This document shows, one piece after another, positions 34,782 through 42,915 of a stretch of 64,000 bases of DNA. The DNA lies in NCBI GenBank assembly GCA_040756435.1, contig JBFLZD010000009.1:1-64000 (forward strand). Reading direction: 5' to 3'. Each line of letters starts with the position of its first letter. Position 1 is the stretch's first letter. The DNA comes from Spirochaetota bacterium (GTDB lineage Bacteria > Spirochaetota > UBA4802 > UB4802). A program made the translations under genes and the position numbers. A model generated the notes under the pieces. That model was not told where the DNA came from. It worked only from the letters and a program-made list of their open reading frames with translations, and did no database searches.

Positions 34782-35546
34782 TTACTTGCTCATTGCTGCC
34801 TGAACAAACTCTAATGTTTTGCGTACATTATCATCAAAGAAACATTGCAATCCTTTTGTCCAGCTTCCGTCTTTAAGGTCTTTGCGTATTCTGTCAGCAG
34901 TTTCCTGGCGTATGCATAATTTAAGTGGTGTAAATGCATTGCCGGGATTGTTTTTCCATAGATTAATAAGTTCCTTTGCCCTGCTTATCAGCTTATCCTC
35001 TTCAACAAGTTCGTCAATAAGGCCTAATTGTAACGCCTGTTCAGGACCAAACATATTACCAAAATACATGATGTCTCTAAACTTTTTGTCACTGTCGAGG
35101 CCAAAGCGTACCACATTCCACTGAGCAACAGAAAGAGGCAGGCCAATCTTGATTTCGCTCATGCCCATCTTGATTTTTGGATGGTTTTTCATAATACGAT
35201 AATCACAGGCCATTGCAAAAATCATGCCGCCGGCAACAGTGTGACCATTTAATGCTGCAATAACCGGCTTTTCAAACATAAAGAGTTCCAGTAAAATTTC
35301 TTCTTCAACTTCAAAAAATTTAACCACTTCATTGACATCCTTAAAGCTCAAAAACATTGGCAGGCTGAAACCGGATGAAAATGTTTTCCCTTCACCGGTT
35401 AAAATAACACCTTTGATTGAAGTATCAGCTGCTGCTTCTTTAAGATAATTGCGAAGGTCATTTAGCACTGTGTCGGTGAGTGCGTTCATTTTGCCATCAT
35501 TCAATGTAAGAATGTAGACATTATCTTCTACTCTTTTTTGCAACAT
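34782..35546 (-). CDS. enoyl-CoA hydratase/isomerase family protein
   Basis: The 254-residue crotonase-fold protein has the oxyanion-hole segments KTFSSGFSLPMFL and NGHTVAGGMIFAMACDYRI, and the substrate region KIKMGMSEIKIGLP. One of the two hydratase glutamates is replaced (GGMIFAM region), while a Glu remains in MSEIKIGL. It may therefore be an isomerase or have another crotonase activity. It is a single gene on the minus strand with no operon partner, distant from the beta-oxidation operon at 41.6-48 kb. Confidence 0.85.
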   Translation of the reverse strand: MLQKRVEDNVYILTLNDGKMNALTDTVLNDLRNYLKEAAADTSIKGVILTGEGKTFSSGFSLPMFLSFKDVNEVVKFFEVEEEILLELFMFEKPVIAALNGHTVAGGMIFAMACDYRIMKNHPKIKMGMSEIKIGLPLSVAQWNVVRFGLDSDKKFRDIMYFGNMFGPEQALQLGLIDELVEEDKLISRAKELINLWKNNPGNAFTPLKLCIRQETADRIRKDLKDGSWTKGLQCFFDDNVRKTLEFVQAAMSK

Positions 35547-35849
35547 ACCATGCCCCCATTACGTGTAAAAAAATTTAACTATATATGTACACAATATTGT
35601 ACAAGCGTAAAAGTTGTAAAGAAGAAATTTTTAGAAAAATACTCTTGACCTTTTTATAGTGCCTGTACGTGCTATTGTCATTGTTAGGTATAATAGTTAG
35701 GGATTGAAAAAAGCAGATGCCTTAACACGAAAATAATAGAATTTGTTTTTCTCCATACTATACTGGTGTGGATAGCATCATATGATTAATGCAAATTCTG
35801 GATCAAGCTTGGGATATATTAATAAGAACTATGTATTTTGGAGGACATA
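35547..35849. other. divergent intergenic region
   Basis: AT-rich, with no gene seen. A degraded copy of the 37-bp array palindrome (TCTGGATCAAGCTTGGGAT) lies near 35797-35815. Promoters for both flanking genes should be here. Confidence 0.5.
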
Positions 35850-36962
35850 ATGCAAGACATTACCTGGATACCATTTGATATTGCCACGCAATATATGATT
35901 GATGTGTTTACCAGCATAGGTGTACCAGAAGAAGATGCTGCAATCTGTGCTGATGTGCTGATTACCGCCGATAAGTTTGGCATTGATTCGCATGGGGTAA
36001 ATCGATTAAAACCAATATATTATGATCGTATTAAAATAGGCATTCAGAAACCGGTTACACACTTTGAAATCATTAAGGAAGGCCCAACCACGGCAGTAGT
36101 GGATGGACATGATGGCATGGGACAGGTTATAGCCTATAGGTCAATGCAAATGGCTATCGACAAGGCAAAAAAGTATGGCTTAGGGATGGTTGCTGTGCGC
36201 AATTCCACACATTATGGCATTGCTGGCTACTATGCAAAGATGGCGGCTGATAATAATATGATAGGAATAACCGGAACCAATGCCAGACCGTCGGTTGCGC
36301 CAACCTTTGGAGTGGAAAATATGCTGGGTACAAATCCATTGACCTTTGGCATACCCACTGATGAAGAGTTCCCGTTTTTGCTTGATTGCGCTACCAGTTT
36401 GAGCCAGCGGGGCAAGGTTGAAGTGTATGCACGGCTTGGGAAATCCCTTCCTCCGGGATGGGTTATTGACCACGAGGGAAATACCTGTACGGACCCACAC
36501 CAGGTGCTGGATGGCCTTATCAAGGGTACTATGGCTCTGACCCCACTTGGAGGCATTGGCGAAGAGGGTGCTGGTTACAAAGGGTATGGATACTGTACGG
36601 TGGTGGAAATTTTATCAGCTGCATTACAGGCAGGCAGCTATTTAAAGATGCTCTCTGGCTTTGATACTGCGGGGAGGAAGGTGCCGTATCATTTGGGCCA
36701 CTTTTTTATAGCCATTGATATTGAAGCTTTTACAGATATTAATTCGTTTAAAGCAGTTACCGGAGATATATTGCGCCAGCTACGCAATTCGCGCAAGATG
36801 CCCGGGCAGGATAGAATTTATACTGCCGGTGAAAAGGAATATCTTGTGTATTTAGAGCGCAGAGATAAGGGGGTACCGGTTAACAGGGAAGTAATGAGGG
36901 AGCTTATTACGATGCGCGATGAGCAGGGTATTACAGGATATGAAATTCTGAAGTTGGTATGA
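35850..36962 (+). CDS. Ldh family (malate/L-lactate) NAD(P)-dependent dehydrogenase
   Basis: I choose the ATG at 35850, which follows GGAGGACATA; a TTG at 35838 overlaps that site. The 370-residue product belongs to the LDH2/MDH2 (YlgE-like) family, a fold distinct from classical malate dehydrogenases. Motifs: DKFGIDSHGVNRL near the start, VAVRNSTHYGIAGYYA with the catalytic His, and GTNPLTFGIP. The family acts on malate, lactate, ureidoglycolate or similar 2-hydroxyacids, so the substrate is uncertain. It is monocistronic. Confidence 0.92.
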   Translation: MQDITWIPFDIATQYMIDVFTSIGVPEEDAAICADVLITADKFGIDSHGVNRLKPIYYDRIKIGIQKPVTHFEIIKEGPTTAVVDGHDGMGQVIAYRSMQMAIDKAKKYGLGMVAVRNSTHYGIAGYYAKMAADNNMIGITGTNARPSVAPTFGVENMLGTNPLTFGIPTDEEFPFLLDCATSLSQRGKVEVYARLGKSLPPGWVIDHEGNTCTDPHQVLDGLIKGTMALTPLGGIGEEGAGYKGYGYCTVVEILSAALQAGSYLKMLSGFDTAGRKVPYHLGHFFIAIDIEAFTDINSFKAVTGDILRQLRNSRKMPGQDRIYTAGEKEYLVYLERRDKGVPVNREVMRELITMRDEQGITGYEILKLV

Positions 36963-37186
36963 TTTCTGCACGACAAATGGAATATAGTTTATGAACAAAA
37001 TACAGGGTAATGTGCACTTAAAGTTACGAGTATGACAGGGAACGCAAAGTTTGAAAAAATAAAAAATTTTTTAAATTTTTTTATCATAAAGCGTTTTATA
37101 TAGATAGCAAAATAGTGGAATGCTCAATATATGATTGACTTTTCATTATTGATGTGTTACAATTTTAAAATGGAAGGAGATAAAAA
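36963..37186. other. intergenic region, AT-rich
   Basis: No gene is seen. A good AAGGAGA ribosome-binding site for the following gene lies at its right end, and the upstream AT-rich stretch probably holds its promoter. Confidence 0.4.
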
Positions 37187-37783
37187 ATGGGAATGCATCT
37201 TTCGGCTGATCTATACGACATTTTTGAAGATGTTTTTAAGGGTAAGGAAAAGGCAAAAAAAGTAATGAATGGCCTTGAAGAGGTGATTGTGACTACAGTG
37301 CATGACAGCTGGTATAGAACAAAAGAAGAGCTTAAAATGGAAGTATTCAGTCATTTTGCCACAAAAGAGAATCTGGAAAGCCTTCGTATTGAGTTACTTG
37401 GAAAGATGGAGAAAGACAAGGCCGAGCTATTGGGGATCATCAATCAGAATAAAGAAGAGCTTTTGGGCATAATGAAGCAAGACAAGGCTGAACTTACAGG
37501 GAAAATTGATGCGTTATATCAAAAGACTGAGAGAGATAAAGCTGAACTTACAGGGAAAATTGATGCGTTATTTGAAAAGACTGAGAGAGATAAAGCTGAA
37601 CTTACAGGGAAAATTGATGCGTTATATCAAAAGACTGAAAAGGACAAGGCTGAGTTTATATTAAGGATAGAAAGGCTGGATAAAAAGTTCAGTATATATT
37701 TTGCAGTGCTATTATTTGCCATTATATTCCTGAATCAGAGTGCATTAGAATTCATTGCCAAAATGATAGGAATAGTGCGGTGA
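37187..37783 (+). CDS. coiled-coil 54-bp repeat protein with C-terminal membrane helix
   Basis: The 198-residue protein has an N-terminal helical region (1-70) and then tandem 18-residue units (DKAELTGKIDALYQKTER). The units start at nucleotides 37481, 37535, 37589 and 37643, an exact 54-bp period. A single transmembrane helix (about 169-187, IYFAVLLFAIIFLNQ) closes it. This is a tail-anchored coiled coil resembling DUF1640/CCDC90-like proteins. It shares the period, but not the unit sequence, with the gene at 1-382. The function is unknown. Confidence 0.82.
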   Translation: MGMHLSADLYDIFEDVFKGKEKAKKVMNGLEEVIVTTVHDSWYRTKEELKMEVFSHFATKENLESLRIELLGKMEKDKAELLGIINQNKEELLGIMKQDKAELTGKIDALYQKTERDKAELTGKIDALFEKTERDKAELTGKIDALYQKTEKDKAEFILRIERLDKKFSIYFAVLLFAIIFLNQSALEFIAKMIGIVR

Positions 37784-37837
37784 AAATGCTCTGAAATTAC
37801 TGAAGTATAAAAGTAAATATATTCAAAGGAATACCCC

Positions 37838-38086
37838 ATGGGCAATGAAAATGATTTTCCTCAGGAAATAACTTTTAAAGTTATATGCAAAAATTTTCCG
37901 TACATAAGGGATATCCTTTATAACACCTGTGGAGAACATGCTCAGGCCATATCTATAACCCAAAAAGAAAGCAGTCGCAATACGTTTATTTCCTATACAA
38001 TTACGGCAACATTCAGCACATCAGAACATATAGATAGATTGTGCAACGCTATTGCTCACATTGAAGGTTTTATCACAATGTTTTAG
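37838..38086 (+). CDS. DUF493 (YbeD-like) family protein
   Basis: The 82-residue protein has the DUF493 pattern: FPQEITFKVICKNFPYIRD, a short middle, then FISYTITATFSTSEHIDRL and a terminal GFITMF. DUF493 is a small ACT-like fold; E. coli YbeD has no settled function. Its stop overlaps that of the convergent flavoprotein gene by 4 bp. Confidence 0.8.
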   Translation: MGNENDFPQEITFKVICKNFPYIRDILYNTCGEHAQAISITQKESSRNTFISYTITATFSTSEHIDRLCNAIAHIEGFITMF

Positions 38087-39318
38087 GCATTTTTTCCAGC
38101 AATAGCTCCAGTACTCCATGCAAACTGAAGATTATATCCACCACTGTCACCATCTACATCTAATAGTTCTCCTGTAATAAAAAGTCCTTTGTGCAATGTT
38201 GATTCCATCGTTGCACAGTTAATCTCACTTACATTAATACCACCAGCAGCTACCACTGCCTCAGTAAATGGGCGCGGCTTTCCCGGATACAGTGTTGCAT
38301 GGGTAAATGCCTGAACGATTATATCAATATCGTTGAGTGATTCAATTGCAGGCCATTCATACGGAATACCTGCCATAGATAAAAACACACGGGGCATTTT
38401 ATTGTTCATTATCCCATACAGGGCAAATTCAAGTGATTTATTTGGTTGAGAAAGCAACATTTTAAAGTGATCACACAATGCAGAGTAATCATAATAGGGA
38501 AAGATGTTACACTGGATGGTTACATCCTTTCCCTGAAGCAGTGCCGCATTGACAGTGCGTGAGATTGCAAGCGCAGCAGGGCCAGATATGCCATACGCAG
38601 TAAATAGCACTTCATCGGTTACTTGCTGTACAATGATGGTGTCAATTACCACACTCAATGTGCAGTCCCAGCGTATTCCCTGTAACGTATGAAGCTGTTT
38701 GTTGACAATGTTTAGGGGCAGTATTGCCGGGAATGGCTCAATGATGGTATGCCCTAATGACCGAGCAAGTTCATAGCCATCTTTTGAAGCACCCAGTGAT
38801 CCGTAGGCGCAACTGCCGCAGGCAAGTATAACTTTATGGAAGAAATGTTCTTCTTTACCTGCAGTGGTTACCTTAAAACCGTGATGTACAGGCTGTATTG
38901 ATTCAATTTTTCGTGAAAGATGTATTTGAACATTATTGTGCGATAGTTCATGTTCAAAAACTTTCACCACCGTGGAAGCTTGCAGTGATGCAGGATACAC
39001 CTTGCCATTTTCCAGTGTGGTTGTTATAATGCCAATAGAATGAAAGAAATTAAGCGTGTCCTGTAATGAAAAGCTCTGCAGCACTGTGGTAACAAACTGA
39101 ATATCACCGGAGTGATAATGCTCTGACCCCATATTCATGTTAGTCAGGTTACATCTGCCGTTACCGGTTGCTGCTACCTTGCGGCCAATCTTATTCTGTT
39201 TTTCAAATATATGGACTTCGTTATGCTTATTGAGTGAAGCAAAATACGCAGCAATAAGCCCTGAAGCGCCTGCGCCAATAATTCCTACTTTTTGTTTCAT
39301 GTACGTGCTGTTCTGCAA
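38083..39318 (-). CDS. HI0933-family FAD-dependent oxidoreductase (YhiN-like)
   Basis: The 411-residue flavoprotein has the dinucleotide-binding VGIIGAGASGLIAAYFAS at the N-terminus and the family signature GRKVAATGNGRCNLTN. The C-terminal part has GGINVSEINCATMESTLHKG and ends GDSGGYNLQFAWSTGAIAG, all typical of HI0933/BaiN proteins. Characterised relatives reduce steroid-type double bonds; the natural substrate here is unknown. A nonamer GCGATAGTT falls at 38940. Confidence 0.92.
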   Translation of the reverse strand: MQNSTYMKQKVGIIGAGASGLIAAYFASLNKHNEVHIFEKQNKIGRKVAATGNGRCNLTNMNMGSEHYHSGDIQFVTTVLQSFSLQDTLNFFHSIGIITTTLENGKVYPASLQASTVVKVFEHELSHNNVQIHLSRKIESIQPVHHGFKVTTAGKEEHFFHKVILACGSCAYGSLGASKDGYELARSLGHTIIEPFPAILPLNIVNKQLHTLQGIRWDCTLSVVIDTIIVQQVTDEVLFTAYGISGPAALAISRTVNAALLQGKDVTIQCNIFPYYDYSALCDHFKMLLSQPNKSLEFALYGIMNNKMPRVFLSMAGIPYEWPAIESLNDIDIIVQAFTHATLYPGKPRPFTEAVVAAGGINVSEINCATMESTLHKGLFITGELLDVDGDSGGYNLQFAWSTGAIAGKNA

Positions 39319-39491
39319 CTCAATAGTATTGAGCCAACCATGCTAATAATATGTATAAACATAGACCTAAGTACAATGAGTGTATCAGGCAATAGTTTTT
39401 TCATAAATAACTATCTCCACGGAATAAGTGACACAGTTGTAATAGTGGATATAATAGCACTAAAAATCAATGTTTTTTATTCAATAAATAG

Positions 39492-41333
39492 TTAAACCAC
39501 CATGCCTGCATCAAGAACTCCGGTTGCTTTGCCTTTGTCCACTACTTTTTTACCATTTATGAACACATAGTCAATACCTGATGGCCGTTTGTTGGTCTGG
39601 GTTAAGGTGTTATTGTCTTTGACATTTTTCCAGTCAACTATGGTAATGTCGGCCATATATCCTTCTTTCAGGTAGCCGCGTTTTTTTAACATAAAACGGT
39701 CAGCAATAGCACCAGTCATTTTCCGGATTAAATCCTGGGGCTTAAGTAGCTTGTAATCACGTGCTATTTCAAAAAAGCGAGGATAGTTGCCAAACGCAGC
39801 CGGATTCTGTGCCCCCTGTGAATATGGTGTAGCATCGGTCATAAACAGTGATGCGCGATGCTTCATGAGATCCAGTATATTCTGAAAACTGGAATAACGG
39901 TGATTGAGTACCCGTGCACGGCCGTTGGATTTCTTTGCAAAATCAATGAAATTTTCATATTGACTCATGCCACGTTCTTTTGCAATGTCTTTTAAAAATT
40001 TACCATTGTATTTAGCAAGCTCAGGATTGTTGGCATTAATAATCTGAATATCGTTATAGCCAAAACCAAGCAATGCAACTATCAATTCTAACTGAGCGCG
40101 GAGTTTAAGAAGAGCCACCTTATCTTCATATATCTGTGGTGTTTGGGCCAAAAATGAACTTGGGAAAAATACATTAATGACCGATGTGCCACAATGGTAT
40201 GCATAGGTATCAAACATGACATCCATCCCTGAGTTTATTGCTTTGTCAATAATGGCAAGTGCATCAGGGCAGTTTTTCCATGTCTTGGTGCCTACAAAAA
40301 TGAGGTGCGATAGCTCTAAGCGAACATCTGTTTGCTTTGCAATGTCAAGCATCTCATTGATTGCAATGATATTATGTGGTGTACCAAAAGGCTTTAGCGG
40401 ATATGTTGCCGAAAGTGCTGAATACGCTTTCATGTGACAGGTAACTATTTTGTCTTTTTTCTTTACAAGTTTACAGATTTCTGCTATTTCATCGTTGGTT
40501 GCAAAAATTCCCGGTTCATATTGCAGTCCAAACGAAACGCCATATGCACCTTCATCCATTGCTTGTTCTAACAGATACAGCATTGTTTTCATCTCATCGT
40601 TTGATAAAGGCTTTGATTCATATCCTCTAAGTGACATGCGTGTTGTTCCGTGTCCAGCAAGGTTTACCATATTCATGGGAATGCCGTGACTTTTGCAATA
40701 GTCAAAGTACTTTTGCATTGAGGTAAGCGATATTGCGACCTGTTTTACAAAGTTGTCATTTTGCGTTGAACTATCGCCTCCAAAAAATCCTTTACCAATA
40801 TTTTTAATCATTGAAAGGTATGTGCTTTTTGGTTTGAAGCCGGCAACACCATACCCGCAATTTCCAGTAACCGTTGTGGTGATCCCCTGTTCCATAAATG
40901 GATTTTTAAGCTCAGGATGTCCATCTAGCGGCAAAACCCAGTCTAAGTGTGAATGGCAGTCGATAAAGCCGGGTGATATGATTTTATCAGTGCAATCAAT
41001 TGTTGTGCCTGTGAATTGGATATCTTTTGGTGTTACTATTTCGATAGTGTCATGGTGTATCATGACATCGCCGGTGTAAGGTGGGTTGCCACTTCCATCT
41101 ATGATAAGGCCGTTTTTAAGCAAAATACGTGAAGGTGAGTAAGCAACTCCCATAACAGGTCGTTTTTCAGGTTTGTACGAAATCCAGTTAAGGTTCTTTG
41201 ATGGTTGCTGTGGCACTTCATCAGAGCAGTGAAGCAGAGAGAGTGCAGAAAGTGATATGAGCAATGAAGATGTAGTGTATAGAAATTCTTTACGTGTTTG
41301 TTCATTTTCAAATATTGATTGGTCAAATTTCAT
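39492..41333 (-). CDS. N-acyl-D-amino-acid deacylase family (amidohydrolase) lipoprotein
   Basis: The ATG at 41333 follows GGAGGAAGCC and gives 613 residues. The N-terminus TRKEFLYTTSSLLISLSAL ends at a lipobox-like LLHC, with a Tat-like RKEFL, so it may be exported as a lipoprotein. The amidohydrolase fold has the metal motif GFIDCHSHLDW, a mid CHMKAYS His and ELSHL, and the C-terminal FMLKKRGYLKEGYMADITIVD. The family includes D-aminoacylases and dihydroorotase-like enzymes. It hydrolyses N-acyl-D-amino acids or related amides, perhaps from peptidoglycan or peptides; the exact substrate is unknown. Confidence 0.87.
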   Translation of the reverse strand: MKFDQSIFENEQTRKEFLYTTSSLLISLSALSLLHCSDEVPQQPSKNLNWISYKPEKRPVMGVAYSPSRILLKNGLIIDGSGNPPYTGDVMIHHDTIEIVTPKDIQFTGTTIDCTDKIISPGFIDCHSHLDWVLPLDGHPELKNPFMEQGITTTVTGNCGYGVAGFKPKSTYLSMIKNIGKGFFGGDSSTQNDNFVKQVAISLTSMQKYFDYCKSHGIPMNMVNLAGHGTTRMSLRGYESKPLSNDEMKTMLYLLEQAMDEGAYGVSFGLQYEPGIFATNDEIAEICKLVKKKDKIVTCHMKAYSALSATYPLKPFGTPHNIIAINEMLDIAKQTDVRLELSHLIFVGTKTWKNCPDALAIIDKAINSGMDVMFDTYAYHCGTSVINVFFPSSFLAQTPQIYEDKVALLKLRAQLELIVALLGFGYNDIQIINANNPELAKYNGKFLKDIAKERGMSQYENFIDFAKKSNGRARVLNHRYSSFQNILDLMKHRASLFMTDATPYSQGAQNPAAFGNYPRFFEIARDYKLLKPQDLIRKMTGAIADRFMLKKRGYLKEGYMADITIVDWKNVKDNNTLTQTNKRPSGIDYVFINGKKVVDKGKATGVLDAGMVV

Positions 41334-41606
41334 GGCTTCCTCCAAACTGATGGGATAAAAGACTTTATTATAAATTAACGTAATAACTAAAGGTAATTAT
41401 TTCAACACAATAATTTAAAAATCTAAATTTTCAACATATTTTAATATTTGTTCACAATTATACTACACAAAAAATTTTTTATAAACTACAGAAAATTTGG
41501 TTGACCGTTCAGTAGGTATGTATTACTGTATTACTGTAATACATAATAAATATGCATTATTAATTAAATGCATATATAAATTAATATTTAATATATGGAG
41601 GATTGA
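41334..41606. promoter_or_regulatory. divergent control region of the beta-oxidation operon
   Basis: It is AT-rich. At 41519-41543 there are two direct copies of TGTATTAC, the second forming a perfect inverted repeat with GTAATACA (8-bp arms, 1-bp centre). At 41550-41575 there is a second inverted repeat with 9-bp arms ATATGCATT/AATGCATAT. Both lie just upstream of the GGAGG of the thiolase gene. They look like operator sites; the regulator is not in the window. Confidence 0.55.
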
Positions 41607-42902
41607 ATGGCAAGGGGTGACAGAGTTGCAATTATTGATGGATGCCGTACGCCCTTTTTGCGTTCCGGCACCGAATATCGAGAAATGATGGCGTATGAAA
41701 TCTGTCGTCATGCGGTTAAGGGTTTAATAGCAAAAACAGGTATTCCCAATGACCTGGTGGACCATGTTATTATGGGTGGTGTTGCAAATGATATTGCTAC
41801 CACAAATGTTGCACGTGAGATTATGCTGGCTGCTGGGCTTCCCTACACAATACCTGCATATACCTGTACTGTGGCGTGTATATCTGCTAATGCTGCTATT
41901 ATCAGTGGAGCCAATTTAATTGTGAACGGCAATGCGGAGTGTATTGTTGCGGGAGGTGTTGAGACTTTTTCAGATCCTGATATAAAAATATCTAAAAACT
42001 ATCGCCGATTTATTTTGGACCTCACCATGTTCAAGCGCCCAAAAAGTATCATTGGCAAATTGAAATTATTAAAAGGCATGAGCTTTAAGGATTTTATTGT
42101 GCCTGAGCAGCCTGCAATTGGTGAGTTTTCTACAAAAATGCGCATGGGGGATACTGCAGACAGGCTGGCAAAGCGATTAGGTATAAGTCAGCGTGAACAG
42201 GATGAATTTGCAGCACTATCGCATAACCGTGCAGCAGCTGCATGGGAAAAGGGGGTCTTAAAAAAAGAAGTAATACCGGTTGTGACCCCTCAGGGCAAAC
42301 TTGTGGAAAAAGACAATGGTTTCCGTAAGGATACAACCCCGGAAAAATTAGCAAAATTAAAACCTGCCTTTGACAGGCGATATGGCACGGTAACCGCAGG
42401 CAATTCATCATTTTTGACTGATGGTGGGGCAGCGGTTCTTCTTATGAGTGAAACAATGGCAAAAAAGATGGGGATAAAACCCCTGGCATATATCAAGTCA
42501 TATGCTTTCACTGCACAAGACCTGTGGGAGGAGCTTCTGCTAGGTCCTTCTTTTGCGATACCAAAAGCGTTAGCAATGGGTAAACTTAAGTTTAAAGATA
42601 TTGGCGTATGGGAAATTCATGAAGCTTTTGGCGCACAGATGATTGGTGTTATTAAAACACTTGCATCATCTTCTTTTTGCAGAGATAGGCTGGGATTGCC
42701 CGGCAAATTGGGTGAAATCCCCATTGATGCACTCAATGTATATGGCGGTTCGCTTTCATTGGGACATCCATTTGGTGCTACCGGGGCACGTCTTGTTACA
42801 ACATGTGCCAACAGGTTGCGTGAAACCGGCAAACGATATGGTGTGGTTGCCGGGTGTGCAGCCGGTGCAGTGGGCAATGCCATCATATTAGAGCGTGCAT
42901 AA
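41607..42902 (+). CDS. acetyl-CoA acyltransferase (thiolase)
   Basis: The 431-residue thiolase has the N-terminal nucleophile region YTCTVACISANAAI with the active Cys. The C-terminal motifs are EIHEAFGAQ, YGGSLSLGHPFGATGARL with the catalytic His, and GVVAGCAAGAVGNAIILE with the second Cys. It resembles the FadI/trifunctional-protein beta type more than acetoacetyl-CoA thiolases. It ends the beta-oxidation spiral and precedes a FadB-like gene, with the GGAGG of that gene lying 1 bp after its TAA. Confidence 0.94.
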   Translation: MARGDRVAIIDGCRTPFLRSGTEYREMMAYEICRHAVKGLIAKTGIPNDLVDHVIMGGVANDIATTNVAREIMLAAGLPYTIPAYTCTVACISANAAIISGANLIVNGNAECIVAGGVETFSDPDIKISKNYRRFILDLTMFKRPKSIIGKLKLLKGMSFKDFIVPEQPAIGEFSTKMRMGDTADRLAKRLGISQREQDEFAALSHNRAAAAWEKGVLKKEVIPVVTPQGKLVEKDNGFRKDTTPEKLAKLKPAFDRRYGTVTAGNSSFLTDGGAAVLLMSETMAKKMGIKPLAYIKSYAFTAQDLWEELLLGPSFAIPKALAMGKLKFKDIGVWEIHEAFGAQMIGVIKTLASSSFCRDRLGLPGKLGEIPIDALNVYGGSLSLGHPFGATGARLVTTCANRLRETGKRYGVVAGCAAGAVGNAIILERA

Positions 42903-42915
42903 AGGAGGAATGACC

